Positions 1-25,969 of a stretch of DNA of 64,000 nt are shown piece by piece. The notes below the pieces were generated by a model, which searched no databases, was not told where the DNA came from, and was given only the letters and a program-made list of their open reading frames with translations. The DNA is from Erpobdella octoculata (Eukaryota > Annelida > Clitellata > Hirudinida > Erpobdellidae), in assembly GCA_963978895.1 (NCBI GenBank), contig OZ022238.1, positions 35,662,270 through 35,726,269 on the forward strand. The letters are read 5' to 3'. The translations under genes and the position numbers were made by a program. The first letter of the stretch is position 1, and every line of letters begins with the position of its first letter.

Positions 1-1404
1 ATCTCGAATCTGTCCTATCTGTCAAAACTACTGGAACGATGCGTAGCCGCCCAGATAAACATCTACCTCGGTGAAAACAACCTTCTCCCGATGTTTCAGT
101 CGGCGTACAGAAATCAGCACTCCACTGAAACCGCTGTCCTGAAGGTACTGTCTGATATTTACGCTGCGGCTGATTCGGGTCGGATCACGCTACTGGGACT
201 TCTGGACCTCTCCGCTGCTTTCGACACTGTTGACCATCAAATTTTGGTCAACAGGCTCCATTTCTCGTATGGTTTCGGAGACGTCGTCCTCGAATGGTTT
301 CGTTCCTATTTGACTGATCGGTCCCACTGCATCCGCTCCGGAGGTGTTTTGTCCACGCCTACCTCTGTCCTGTGTGGCGTCCCGCAGGGATCCGTTCTGG
401 GCCCGTTGTTGTTTCTTCTCTATTCCGCGGACGTCCTACATATTGCCACGAAACATCGGTTTTCTGTCCATTCTTATGCTGACGACCTGCAGATTTACGA
501 TCACTCCCCGCCAGCGTCGTGTTCCGATCTGGTCCCTAGGATGTCTGCATGTATCAGCGAGATTGGCACTTGGATGGCGAGCAATCGCTTGCAACTCAAT
601 CCTTCTAAGACCGAAGTGATCTGGTTGGGCTCGCCTGGTCGACTCAGCTTCTGTCCGAGGGGGGATCTGGTCATCGCTGGTGTCTCAGTCAGGCCCTCCA
701 CTTATGTTCGTAATCTTGGCGTGATGGTCGACAGTAGCTTGTCTATGGAGGCACACATCTCTCATCTTACTCGTTCATGCTTCTATCATCTCCGTCAACT
801 GCGCGTCGTCCGCCGTAGCCTCACCATGGACTCCGCCCATTCACTCATTAGAGCACTCGTGCACAGCCGGCTTGATTACTGTAATGGTGTCGTGGCCGGA
901 CTTAGACAGTTTCAAATCAACAGGCTCCAATCCATTCTCCGAGCAGCCGCTCGTCTTGTTCTTCAGCTGCCCGGCTGGTCTCCCGTATCAGATCTCATGC
1001 GGACGCAACTTCACTGGCTTCCTTTCCCGCAGAGAATTCAGTTCAAGTTGGGTCTGATGGTATACAAGTGCCTCCACCACACGGCTCCGGTCTACCTGCA
1101 GCAATTGTGTGTACCGATCTCAACGCTTGCTGGTCGGTCCCACCTTCGATCGGCGGCTGCTGGCGACTTGTTCGTTCCATCGTCAAAGACAACGACTCTC
1201 GGCAGGCGCGGATTCTCCACTGCTGGTCCAGTTGTTTGGAACAGCCTATCTGCTGACCTGAGGAATCCAGCTTTGGACCTCGGCGGTTTCAGGAAGCTGC
1301 TTAAGACCGAACTTTATTCTTAAATTTATGATTTGACGCGACGCGCTTTTGTGACTTTTTAAAAAAAGCGCATTATAAATTTACATTTAATAATAATAAT
1401 AATA
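1..1404 (+). mobile_element. CR1/L2-like LINE, 3' part (reverse transcriptase and 3' end)
   Basis: The open frame is already open at base 1 and stops at 1321-1323, so the 5' part of the element lies outside the window. It encodes a non-LTR reverse transcriptase: motif A LDLSAAFDTVDH, motif B GVPQGSVLGPLLF, the catalytic YADD box (HSYADDLQIYDH), then the thumb and the usual C-terminal tail (RLDYCNGVVAGL, LHWLPF). No frameshift is seen. The 3' UTR has a GC-rich stem (gcgcttttgtga...aaaaagcgc) and ends in a TAA trinucleotide run at about 1389-1407, as expected for CR1/L2 elements. The element abuts a decayed hAT-like transposase at about 1405 and was probably inserted into it. It resembles the longer LINE at 60725-63547 in coding motifs, but the two differ too much to be recent sisters. 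The clade name is inferred from motifs. Confidence 0.9.
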
Positions 1405-2335
1405 ACAATTGTATGTGTTTTTCTGCCGAAATTTTGTGGCAAACACATATGGAGGTGAAACAATAAAGTGGTTACTTGATCAAAGATGGACTGACCACTA
1501 TCAATCTGCAATGGTTGTCAAAAACAACAGAGAAGAATGTTTGCAGACCCTCAAAATTGTTGGCAACTTAGAAAAAGCTCCAGCTGACGTGTTGGTTGAT
1601 GCAACGGGGCTGCTTGTTGTCACCAGTCAATGCTTCGTTGCAAGGTCGCTCGAGCAATGTGTTTCTTGCTATCGAACTGATCTCCCCAGCTAAAGAGAGC
1701 TTTCTTGCCTTGCAGTCTGCAGAGGTCTTTGATCAAATGGCAGATGCTGCTGGTTTTTCATCAAATGAGGATGACCACGTAGTGTCAGTAAAGCGCGAAC
1801 GAGTTATGTGGTCACCTCCACTTTGGGTCATTACCATGTTTTTGGTTCTAAAGTTACTTCACGCGAGCTCATGAGACGTGTTTTCTACAACATCATAGAT
1901 TCTGTCCATTTTGAAATGAACCACCGATTTGGCGAGTCCAGCTTGGCTTTGTTTCAAGCTGTAGAATCCCTCGTTCTATCATCTCAGAATTTTTTTGTTG
2001 AGAAGTGCTTGGAACCACTCAGCCAGCTCCTTTGCCTCGACCAGGATGCCGTCGCTGGCGAATTGCCTATTACAATGCGACTGTGCCGTAACAAATTCTA
2101 GCCAAATTCGTCGTTGGAAGATGCAACATATACAATGCTGCAGTACCGTGACGCATTTCCAAATGTGTATCAGCTGTATGCCGAAGCATGCACCATCGGT
2201 GTGTCGATTGCTACGTGCGAGAGCAGTTTCTCCACTTTCACGCTGATTTTGCGGCCTTATCGCCATTCAATGGGCCTTGAGCGTAAATTTCAACTGGTAC
2301 TATACTTGCTTTTGAGAAGGATTTTATACTAAAAG
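1405..2335 (+). pseudogene. hAT-type transposase remnant (ZMYM1-like), frameshifted
   Basis: Overlapping open stretches at 1409-1693, 1596-1874, 1808-2101 and 2114-2332 together read as the C-terminal half of a ZMYM1-type hAT transposase. Visible pieces are a segment starting GGETIKWLLDQRW, a middle part (ELMRRVFYNIIDSVHFEMNHRF) and a degraded hAT dimerisation motif (SIATCESSFSTF...RHSMGLERK). The reading frame changes at least three times, so it is dead. Its upstream part is missing where the LINE at 1-1404 ends. Family assignment rests on the C-terminal ATCE-SFS pattern. Confidence 0.7.
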
Positions 2336-2910
2336 TAGTATATCTGAACACTTTCGTAGAAAAGTTTGCCCAGAAATCGCATCGAATTGTTCTATGACAT
2401 TATGACCCATGTGATGTGTTTTTTTTATAAAGTTATTCCTTGTAAATTAAAAATTTTTTAAATGTTGTGTTATCGTTTAATTTACAGGCTTCGGAAGTTT
2501 TCATAATGATTCAGAATATTTTCAAATTCAGTTAAACATGGTAGAATAAGATTCAAATTTCGCTTAACCTGTTTTTTGTGTGAAGCACATTTTGAGGGTC
2601 AAATCACTGGAATGTGCAATTTATGTGAACAGAAAATTTATACAGTGCCCCCCAAAAAGCTCCCCCACTTCCAAATTCCTGGTTACGGTCCTGTATATTT
2701 ACCCTTTTCTTTCCTTCCTCCTTTATCCAGGCTTGGGACTGGCTTGCAAAAGCTTTCTCCTAGAAATTGTGTACCAGCCTTTTAATATTATGGTTCAGAA
2801 AAAATGTTATGATAAATTGGTTATGGGATTGAGTTGAGTTTAGCCTTACTAGCTTAATCATTCTGGCAAAGTAGTAAATAATAGTTTTGTAATATAAATT
2901 TTATATAGTA
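2336..2910. other. AT-rich spacer, no gene seen
   Basis: No exon-like reading frame was found. A C-rich patch at about 2645-2690 (gccccccaaaaagctccccc) looks like the edge of a dispersed repeat. A reverse-complement sequence of similar style occurs near 34255-34290 (ggcggatccagcc followed by a G-rich run). Confidence 0.5.
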
Positions 2911-3383
2911 CTAGCGGGTTGCCCGGCATTGCCCGGGATTTTTAGAGGTTTTCTAATGTTTGTCTCTCTCGATCTCGTTTCCTTCCTCACTTGCTCTCGG
3001 TCGCTTTCCCGCTCCGGGCTGCTTTCCTGATCCCGGTCGCTTTCCCGCTCCCGGTCGTTTTCTCGCTCTCGTTCGCTTTCCCGCTCCCGTTCGCTTTCCC
3101 GATTCCGGACGCTTATCCGCTCTTGGTCGCTTTATTTTTCCCCTCGATTTTCGCTCTCAGTTACATTTTCGTTCCCTCTTGCTTTCCCGTTCATTTTCTA
3201 ATTCCCGTTTCCGCTCGCTCTCCCGCTCATTTTGGTTTCCGATTTCAATTTTTTTCGCTATAATTGTCTCCCATTGCCTCTCAAGCTTGTGTGAAAATGT
3301 CATTACGATCGGATGAATGGTGTAGCAACGCATAAAGTATTTACACACACATAATCTAATTTATATATATATATATATATAGA
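2911..3383 (-). mobile_element. Short Helitron-like non-autonomous element
   Basis: Read on the minus strand it starts TCTATATATA (3383), carries the family block 'gcattgctacaccattcat' next to 'ccgatcg', then a degenerate CGGGAA/AGCGAC minisatellite (positions 2980-3220 on + read as CT-rich), then 'aaaaacctctaaaaat', the hairpin CCCGGGCAATGCCGGGC and a terminal CTAG. It lies between an A and a T, as Helitrons do. 5' TC, 3' hairpin plus CTAG and AT flanks are Helitron hallmarks; no Rep/helicase is present in the window, so the class is inferred from the ends. Arg/Phe/Pro-rich open frames here are shadows of the minisatellite. Confidence 0.7.
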
Positions 3384-4784
3384 TTATTTAAATAACGCAT
3401 CTGCTTTCTTGAGATTGGATTGTTGCAATAATATGTATGATAAAGTATTAGCGACAAAAAATGATTTAATTGAAAGTTTAAAGTTTTGACTTTTTCAAAC
3501 AACTTGCAGGTGTTTTTAACTTATAGCAGTCATGTTTCTTGTGAAAAGTCTTAGGAGAGGCAAGTTTGAATGATTATTCCAGATACCTGATTTATTTAAT
3601 TTTTAGTTCTTCCTCTAATACATTGAGTAGTGATTACTACTGATTACCATCATATATTGAGTTTCATAAATTTCTTTAAGATGTAACATTATTGTACTTT
3701 TAATTTATTTAAGGAACATTAAGTCAAGCATCAAATCACATACTGAGAGCATGTGCTGTCCCAACCAGAAGTCATTTCAGTTAGTTCATATGACTCTGTC
3801 AAATTTTAATTTATTATTTTTTGTTTATTTTCCTAAGTAATCTTTCACATTGAGGGAATGATATTTTTTTGTTATAAACAACAACAGATCATACAGAAAT
3901 GATAAACAACAGATCATACAGAAACGATATATAAGATAATAAAACAAGGAAAATCATTAAAAATAATTAATTAAAATTGCTTCAAAGTGAATTTTCAATA
4001 TTAAAAACCAACAGGATGTCGAAATAGTTTGTTATGAAGATATACTCATGTTTGTGCAAGGAGTAAAACGTTCACATTAAAACTTGAAAAAATAATTTTT
4101 ACTAAGTTAAACAAATAATTTTTATTAATTTTTAAAATTTGCTTTTGCTTAAACTAGAGCTTAAAAAGTATTTAACACGAATCTTTGTACTTTTTATCAT
4201 CCTTTTTAAAATTTTCCGTCCACTTTTATCGCTTTGCTTTAAAATACTTTATAAATTATCTTCTCTTTCGATAGAGTGCCCTTTTGCTTTAAAAAACAGG
4301 AAGTGTACAAACCACCAGTTAGCTGTTATGTCATTACAAACTTTTATTTTAAGTTTCTAAAAATTTACTTAATTAAATTAATAATTTCATTGGTTTATTA
4401 ATTGTTTGAAAACCTATATTAATTTTTTTGTGATTGTAAGCACCAGTGGTTCCGCATATTGCTGTTCTACTTCAAATTTCAAATTAGCAATAAACAGCTT
4501 TTTCTCATTACAAAACATAAAAAAAACTGTTTTATGTTGTTATTATAATAGTACATTCAATTGACAATTAATTTGTAAGAAGTTTTATGGAAAATAGCAG
4601 AAATAATTCATTCCTCTAAATTGAAAGATTACCTTCTTTAAAATCAGAAATGCTTTATTAAAAAAAACATCGTTTATAGTCTCATAATGGTGGTATTGAG
4701 AAGTTGTTTTTTTTATTTCACCAGCTATATTGGGAATAATAATGATCATTGTTATTCATTAAAATAATTATTGTTGAATAACAG
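3384..4784. other. AT-rich region 5' of the first visible NDUFS8 exon
   Basis: No further exon could be assigned. The N-terminal (mitochondrial presequence) exon of NDUFS8 should lie here or further left, but such short, poorly conserved sequence cannot be recognised by eye. A block at 3834-3890 (taatctttcacattgaggga) recurs, diverged, at 54176-54225, so it is a dispersed repeat. Confidence 0.5.
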
Positions 4785-5739
<955 letters not shown>

Positions 5740-7350
5740 ATATTGCTACATTTTAACTGATTAGCGACCATTGTTGAACTTTAATGCTAAATATTGCAAA
5801 GAATAATGAGTAAGCCAGAGGTCTCAGTCCAATAGCTTGTTTAATGATGCATAGATTTTTTGCAATCTATAGAACTTTGAATAAAACTTAAAGAGTGAAT
5901 AACAAGTTGAGTTCTGATTTTATTCAGGATTACACACATTCTATTCAAGTTATAATGTTGAGAAGCTAATTGTCAACTTCTTTCAACCTTTTTTTAACAG
6001 GCGGGCCTACGCTGATGACGAACATAATTCAATCAGTTGTCCGCGGGTCCACTTTGGCTGAACCCTCCGCAAAACATTGATCTAACCTACTAACTTGTCT
6101 AAAAGGCTGACCTAACCTATTATTAAAATAAATTTATATGTTAATATATAAATTTATTTTATATAAACAGAAAAACTCTTTAACTCATGGATAACTCTTG
6201 ATCATTTCCCATTGCAAATAGGTATTCAGAATGGTTTAATTTTTATAAAGTATAAGGCATATTTTGTCAGTTCAGTGCTGAGAGACATGAATTGAATGAA
6301 TTTAAATGTAGAAGTCGAATCACTGTAGAAGTGATGTGAGCCCACTTCATTTGTGGATACCGATTAGTTATGAGGTTCCTGATAAATTGAACATGTCTAA
6401 CACTATATTTTCAAAATATTCAAAAAGTTGAATTGAACTGCTAAATCACGCCAAATATAGTATTGTTTGAATGCAACAAGTTCTGTAACCTATTGGATTG
6501 ATTTAGATGGCAGAAACTTGGTCTAATCAAAAATTCAATAACTATTCGAATTGTTAGAAGTAATTTGGTAATCAGCATACCTTACCTACCAAACCATTAA
6601 CACCAGTAAGTTTAAGCTACTGTAATAGCAAGCAGAATTTCTTGCTAAAACTGCTGAACTTCAATTAAGCCAGCAAGTTCATCTAGACTCTGAGTGCAAA
6701 CTGTTCTATATGGCTACATGTTTAAGTAATCTCCTGGACATGAATAATCCTGGCGTGTTACTGGACTGCCATATTTGGGACCTGACCTAGACAATTTTGA
6801 TGAAAAAACTGACTTCACCCATCGCTCACATCCTTAAAAATTGCATCCTTGAATAAACTACCCTAGTTAGCTGAGAACTTGAATGATATCGGAGGGCATT
6901 GAAAAATGATAGCTCAAGATATTCTTACTGGGCTAAACCTCCAATTTGGCAAAGCCCCATTTGTAATAATTTATTAGGCACCTTGTATATAAAGGAAAGG
7001 ATCCCTGCTAAGTTCAACCTTTAACTTGCAATACCACAGTAAATCCAAGAAACAATAAAATGCTTTAACGGCCAAAAATCGTTTCAGTTTAATTTAAACT
7101 TACATGTGCAGAAATAAAGCAAAAATTGGTAGAGAAAGAAAGGTTAAAAAAATCTTTTCAGTTGTATATGTGACATTTTAAATCCCATCAAGAAAATGTA
7201 ACCATTTTAAAAGTGATTATTAATGTTTGTGGTCTGGCTTTCTCTAAGGTTGGAGCAATTATTCTTCCACCACCTATGAACCATAGTACGACTGAGAAGC
7301 TGACTTGTGTCCATGTCACACCTTTGATGTTGCGCATTTCTTTGGAGGAG
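5740..7350. other. Spacer between the convergent NDUFS8 and UPF1 genes
   Basis: Holds the 3' UTR of NDUFS8 (AATAAA about 5880) and the 3' UTR of UPF1. A short stretch at 6060-6125 repeats 'ctaacctactaac' and 'acctaacctatt'. I see no further coding sequence. Confidence 0.5.
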
Positions 7351-19867
<12,517 letters not shown>

Positions 19868-22800
19868 TTTCAGCAGGTAGATGCCTCTATGTTTAAAACA
19901 AATAAGTTTGACGAAATACTCGAACAACAAAATTCCGAACACTCAACACACGTTAGCCAAAGAAATTAGATAACTAAAATACAATTGCGATTTAATTTAA
20001 AATAAAAGTATTTGAACTAAACGTATTTTAAGTTTTAAATAATTTTAGTTTTCAATTTTAAAACATAAAAAACAAATAACTATGCAATTAGTACCATAAC
20101 AGAAGAGAGCAGTGGTGTATCTGATGGGAGCTAATCAACCAATCTGTCAGTTCAGTTTGTACCTACCTATAACGCTTTTCACGACAAAACGTTTAAAAAT
20201 GTTCAGCTACGCATTGATTAAAAAAGTTTTCAGCTCATGGCGTAAAAACTTGAGAGGAGGTGGAAAAGAGTTTTAGAGAATGAGACTAGAGTAATTAAAA
20301 GATCGTTTTGCAAAAAAGCAGGGACGTCAAATCAGAGAGCAGGAGAAAAATTTTTTCCTTAAATTTGGGTAGGCCCTTGACGTAGTTTTTGTTCTCCGGA
20401 TAAAAGTGGGCCTTCAAAAATGCCATGCAATGTAACGTTGAATCTTTTAAGATTTGAATAAAAAATTTTTTGTATACGCGGGCCCGGTAAAGTGGGTCGC
20501 TGTGATGTTTTAGTGGGTTCTCTAAAGTAGATAGCGGTTAATTAAATTTTTTAGAAAAGGACCCTCCTACTACCCTCCCCGGTCATTAGTTTTTTGGAAA
20601 AAAATGAAAAGAGGGTTTCGAACATTTTTGGGAAAACTACTAAACTACCTCTGACTACCCCCCGCAAGCACGTAAATATATTTTCAGATTAATTTTTTTT
20701 GCCTAGAGTTTACTATATTAATTTTTAATTTTAACTTTATCTAATTTAATGATGATTCAATGCTTTGGAACGCTTTTTGAGTATGAAGATTTGCCAATAA
20801 CTGCAAAGTAAAACCTACAATCAGCAAGCTCGTGTATTCTATTAGTGGTATCGATGCAACGTTGATTCCCTCACAGCAACTGGCTGATCAAGAGGGCCAG
20901 CCGGGTCATGTCTACTTGCCAAATTTCAGAAGACCAATCCGGCCAATCTAATTCAACGAGTTGAAAGAAAACGATGCCAACAAAGTTAGGCCGCTAAAAA
21001 CTATGCTGCCACATTAAGAAAATCAAAAATAGGAGGTTTTCAGAGAAGACTGCATGATCATATGGAGTAAAGCGAGCTCAAGTAGATTCTCTAAAGTGTA
21101 TTAATATAATTTTTAAGCCGTGACGGATAGCAAATTTTAATTTGAACTCTTTTTTTGGTACATACATTTATTTAAAGAACATATATATGAACAATATTTT
21201 ATATAATTCTAGATATGGGCATAGAGACATATAGTTTGCGCCCATCATTTCCTTTATGTTTATGTTTATGTTTATGTTTGGCTCAAATAACACATTTGAT
21301 CACAGGCGGAAAAAAGAGATAAATGGCCCCATTTTGCCTTAAATAAAAATTTTTGCATAGCGCTGTACTGATTTGTCCAATTTAATCAAAAAAGTTTAAA
21401 AATAGTGATATCAGATTTTACAATGAAAAAAAGATAAAATGCTAATAATATTAAGAGGCTAGCAAAATAGGCTAATCATGTGAAGAAAGATAAAGTTGAT
21501 AAAAAATAGGCACTAAGAAGATAAAATTGTATAATGCTTGGTTTTTTTAGACAGTTTGTCCCTCCTCCACAAGGTTTTTTTAAACGTTTCCCCCATGGTT
21601 TTGCCGCACTGCTCTGGAAAAGCGGAACATGTTTATGTGTTTTTAAAACCATTAAATTTTTTACTCAACAAAAAATGCACTTTGTTAGTTAAATAGTGGA
21701 AATTGATCAAATAAAATGTAAATATCTATGGTTTAAGATGCTTACATAGATTTTGTGTCTATGGTAAATTACTTTTGTATTTACATATGTAACCTTTTGC
21801 TGGACGTTAAAGAGTGATCCTTGTGTTTGTAATCCTACTTTTGTGATAAAGCGTCACGTAAAAGCTAATTTTCGGAATTACATTTTTAGCCGATTATTTT
21901 TTTCAAGCTTTTTATTGAGATTCGGGTTTGTGTTTTTATTATGCTCTGAAGTCTGAACATATCAGCTGTACGTACATGCGACATACATACATCATATTCA
22001 TCGTAGTTTTATTGTAAAACTAAAACTGACAATATAAAAATCTTTGAGTGAGTAAAATAAATTAGAGTTTTTTGCAGTTGGTATTCAAAACAGATGAAGT
22101 GTGAAAGTAAGCAGTTAGTAGCTTGAGCTAGATGAGGATAGATTATAACGATAACGGTGGTAATCTCCTACTAGGTACTAGGTTATGGAGTTGCACAGCC
22201 AACCTATATCTAGCCAATAAATTGGCGACGTAGCAAAACAGACGGTTTGATCTCCTGGTGAAAGAAGACTGTAAAAAGCCCCAATAAGAAGATAGGAAAC
22301 AAAAAAGATTGATCCAATGAAGTGGCAGATTCAATATGAATGAATAGTTTTCTTGCACTGCAGAGAGTATAAAGACCTGTCCTAAGGAAAACAGTGCATT
22401 AGAATTGTGTTGATTGAGGGTGCCCATTTGAGATTTTTGTTTCGTTAGATCGGTTTGATCAGAAGTATAAAGTTCACCCCTGTACTCTGCAATCAAAAAG
22501 ACATTGAAAACAATTCAATATACAAAATTTTAGCTTGATCAGAGGACATGAAGTATTTCTTTCAACTGTCACAAGATACTACAGCATTGGGAGTTTTGCC
22601 GATTAAAACTGGTGTTTATTTATAAAAGTTACAAAATAGTTATGTAAATAAAAATTCTAAAAAGAATGTTTACTTTTGAATGTGAATAAGCAAGAGGTCC
22701 TCAAAATTATATTGAGAAGTTTTTACATAGTCTTACTTCCTGATTTAAAGAGAAACATCATCTTTTATAGCTTGATCATCCGTGTGTGTGTTTTATATAT

Positions 22801-22901
22801 ACGCTAAAATATGGTAATTTAATTAATTTTAGTCATACATATATTTAAACTTACTTTTTGATTTCAGGAAGAAACATTCTTCACAAAAAAAGTAAATTAA
22901 A
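19868..22901. other. Region between divergent UPF1 and PAM16
   Basis: It should hold both promoters. No TATA-type element could be singled out in such AT-rich DNA. A microsatellite (tttatg)n is at 21257-21280. One exon-like segment on minus, 22378-22489, is bounded by TTGCAG and GGACAG/GTCTTT. It reads YRGELYTSDQTDLTKQKSQM followed by GTLNQHNSNALFSLGQ, which I do not recognise; it could be an exon of an unidentified minus-strand gene or chance. Short coding-like words near 20870-21060 are not supported by an open frame. Confidence 0.4.
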
Positions 22902-25667
22902 ATGGTAAGATTTTTTTATTATTAAAAAACTTTTAAAATGACCTAGTTAAAGTACATTCATTTTTTATTGCTTTTAAATATTTTATGGCAGTGTTATTTG
23001 TATTTACTGGTTCAGATTTTAAAGCATTTCTTATAACAGAAATTAAAACTGAAAGAATATTTTCCAAAAATCAGAGGTGGGCAAAATACTGACTTAAAAT
23101 ACTAAATTCTTCAAGGACTTCAAAATACTTTTGTTGAAAATACAAATACAATTTATTCTACACACATAACCTGAGAAATAAAAAAAGTTTTTTCACAAAC
23201 AAATCACAAAACAAGTTCGTTGTTTGCCTTTAACAGTAACTGCTACTGAAAATTTTCATCAGTCATACATGCTCTTTTTTTGTTGAGCACCATACCTGCA
23301 TATGAAAACAGCCACTCAACCAGCGCAGAAGATGGTATCCCAGTGTTGTATCTGGAAAAAATTTGCTTCACTGTAGGATACTTGTGTAAAATATCAAATG
23401 AAGTAGACTTGTCATGAAGATGTTGAAAAACTTCAACTTCATTTGATGAAGTTGCTACACTTTCAAAGGAAAAAATCATTACTTTCTATCATGACTAAAT
23501 CAGATGTGCTACCTTCCTCGGTGTAGGATTCGTTAAAATCTTGTCCACATCTTCGAAATAGATACTGTTTTCAGTAATTTCATCCTCATGGCTGTTTAAA
23601 ATTGGAGGAAGATGTTTGAGACAATCATCTGATTTGTTTTCACTTTCTGAAATACTTTCGACACAATTTCTATTGCTTATTTTGTAATTTACATGTTTGA
23701 TTAAGCTGCTTTCAGAGGAAGCAGTAAAATTTAAATCAATATTTATATGTTATATATTGCAGCAATAGCAACAGGCGTGTTTTTTTATTCACCAGGTTAT
23801 CAACGACACTCACCAAAGCCTTTTTAAATTCATTAAATATCTGTTACGCGTTTTTTTATTCACTTAGATGAGCCCTTGAAGCAAACCACGGTGAATGTGG
23901 TTTAAACCAGAGCGTTTATCAGGTTAATAGAAAACACGCTCTGCCTCACATGATTATACTGAACATATGAGCATCAACCTGTGGAAACAGTCAACACATA
24001 TCTTTAAAACAATATTGCATTGTCTAGAAATTTAAGGTCCATTGTCGGAACAATTTCGTTTCATTAACACAAATTTTTTTTAAATTAATTATTTTTCAGC
24101 TGTGAATTTATGAATTTTTGGAACTATTATTGGGGGGACAATGCATATACTGTCCCTTCAACAGAATTATTGGTGGAGACTTGTCTGCTCGTAATCGCCA
24201 TCTCTGGTCATCAGCATCCACATGGGTGTGTGCAAGCAACTTTAAACGGTCGTCTCTGGTTGTTCTGTAATACGGACCCACATTAAACACAGTCAAACTT
24301 TATGTGATCATTTATGGATAGCCCCATTACTAAAATTTCTACATTTACCTGGATTTTAGTACACACAAGTTGACTTTTGTGAGATGTGTTGGTGTAGTGC
24401 TTTAGACACCGGGTTGGATATCTGGAGTAACCGTTTTCTATTCCAGGTTCGGGCACGTAGTTTCTTTGAGCAAGAAATTAACTCACACTGCTCTGGCCAA
24501 CTCAGCCTTTCATCATTCACTGGTCGATAAATGAGTACCCACTTTCCCAACTGGGGAAAATGGGGTTCAGCATATCCTGATTTCGGATACACATGTGGTG
24601 GCAGGAAACTGTGATTCCATATGCATGAGTCGTTCCCAGCGCCTCTGAGACTTTTAACACTAGAGTGCGTCTTACAAATTCTTTACTACTATAACTATAC
24701 CACAGATAGGAATAAATAGAGCAAAATTTTATTGTCTTAAACATGTAATCAAAAGTGAAATATGTAACACTAGGGCACATTTTTTACAAGATGTGACAGA
24801 GATGTTCAGGTATATCAGGCAGTTTTACCTGATTTTTGCATGTGTCCTTTGTGAAAATGTGCAGAATTTTGTCACCTACAGAAAGAATGGAAAATTGAAC
24901 CGATCATTGGACATGCTCTGCATGGAAATCCATGCATTTGTATCAATAGTTGACCATTTCTGTAAACTTACTGATGTTATGGAATAATTACTACCAGAAT
25001 TTATTTACATTTATTGTTTATTTTATCTAGGCTAAACACCTAGCACAGTTAGTGATTAGTGGAATTCAAGTAGTTGGAAGAGCATTTGGAAGGGCACTCC
25101 AGAATGAAATCCGTGCAAGCCAGGAAGCTGCAAAATACCATTATGATAAGCGTGGCAATTCCTCAGAAACTGCTGCTAATAATAGTTTATCATCCATGAC
25201 GTTACAGGTAATCATTTTTATCTGAAATACTCTTGTATATTTACAAGAGTATAAAGAGTATACTTTAGCTGTAAATAATTAATTAGGTCTTGTAGAATGA
25301 CTTTTTAAAATAGAACAGATTCTACCATTGAGATGTAAGTGGCAATGTGTCACTGGCAAATGTTACTTAATGTTTGCACATTTTCAATATTAGGAGGCAA
25401 AGCAAATCCTAGGTGTTTCTTCATTAGAAGAAGTCGAAAAAATACAGAAAAGTTTCGAACACTTATTTAAAATAAATGAAAAATCAAATGGTGGATCCTT
25501 TTACCTTCAATCTAAAGTAAGTACATGCCTAATTTTCTTTTAAAAGAATAAATTTATTAATCAATTTTTGTGTATTTCAGGTCGTCAGAGCAAAAGAACG
25601 CATCGATATGGAACTTTCAAAAATTTCAAACGAAGAACCGCACAACAGTCAAAAACAATCTGAGTGA
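22902..25667 (+). CDS. PAM16: Mitochondrial import inner membrane translocase subunit TIM16 (PAM16/MAGMAS)
   Basis: J-like partner of PAM18 in the presequence translocase motor, held on the matrix face of the inner membrane, where it restrains PAM18 and so the ATPase of mitochondrial Hsp70. Exons: 22902-22904 (the ATG alone, followed by GTAAGA), 25031-25207, 25394-25516 and 25581-25667; together 390 nt = 129 aa. The protein reads [20 protein letters not shown] (hydrophobic N-terminal helix), an Asn/Ser-rich linker, then the J-like domain [20 protein letters not shown]. The Hsp70-stimulating HPD of true J proteins is absent ([16 protein letters not shown]), as in all PAM16 proteins. Intron 1 is 2.1 kb long and carries a hAT remnant, a foldback MITE and a SINE-like repeat. 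The gene converges on cofilin, 302 bp away. Confidence 0.95.
23080..23720 (-). pseudogene. hAT remnant in PAM16 intron 1
   Basis: The minus strand reads [15 protein letters not shown], an acidic stretch, then [38 protein letters not shown], a hAT dimerisation domain with W for R in VEWLFS (ORF 23243-23479). The left end near 23079 (gaggtgggcaaaatac) looks like a hAT terminal repeat. I could not find the matching right end, so boundaries are approximate. Confidence 0.7.
23775..23939. mobile_element. Foldback MITE, short copy
   Basis: The ends gcgtgtttttttattcacca and ...ttaatagaaaacacgc are inverted. The interior (tatcaacgacactcaccaaa, then gccc...ggtgaatgtggtttaaa) matches the MITE at 38939-39182 along most of its length, with the right arm shortened. 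It is inserted in PAM16 intron 1. Confidence 0.7.
24385..24700. repeat. Probable SINE-like dispersed repeat in PAM16 intron 1
   Basis: On + it has a weak RNA polymerase III A-box-like word (tggtgtagtgctttag, 24389) and a B-box-like word (ggttcgggcac, 24448). A body follows with 'ataaatgagtacccacttt' and 'ggttcagcatatcctgattt'. No poly-A tail or target duplication is apparent. Calling it a SINE is inference. Confidence 0.35.
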
Positions 25668-25969
25668 CATTTATCTATATTTATCTTTACAATACTACTG
25701 AAAAATGAAACGTGTGCATTAGACCTTGTTTTCTTCCATTCTTAAACTTGAAAATCCTTGTTGCCACTATGAAAACTGAAAACACACCAACCCAAAATTG
25801 ATTTCCAATTTCTTGTTTTATAAAAGTTAATTAAGGATTCAGAAACTGAGGAATGTAAGTTTAATACAGTCAGGATAGATAGATGACATATAAGATAAAC
25901 TGCCTAAAATTTGATTGGTCAGTACTTGAAAAATGTTAAGCGTGTTGACATGCTAGGTAGAGATGTACT

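Noticed and set aside
4139..4360. 73-codon Leu/Phe/Lys-rich frame as the NDUFS8 5' exon
   Set aside because: AT-rich composition alone explains it; it has no match to the NDUFS8 N-terminus and no in-phase splice to 4785.
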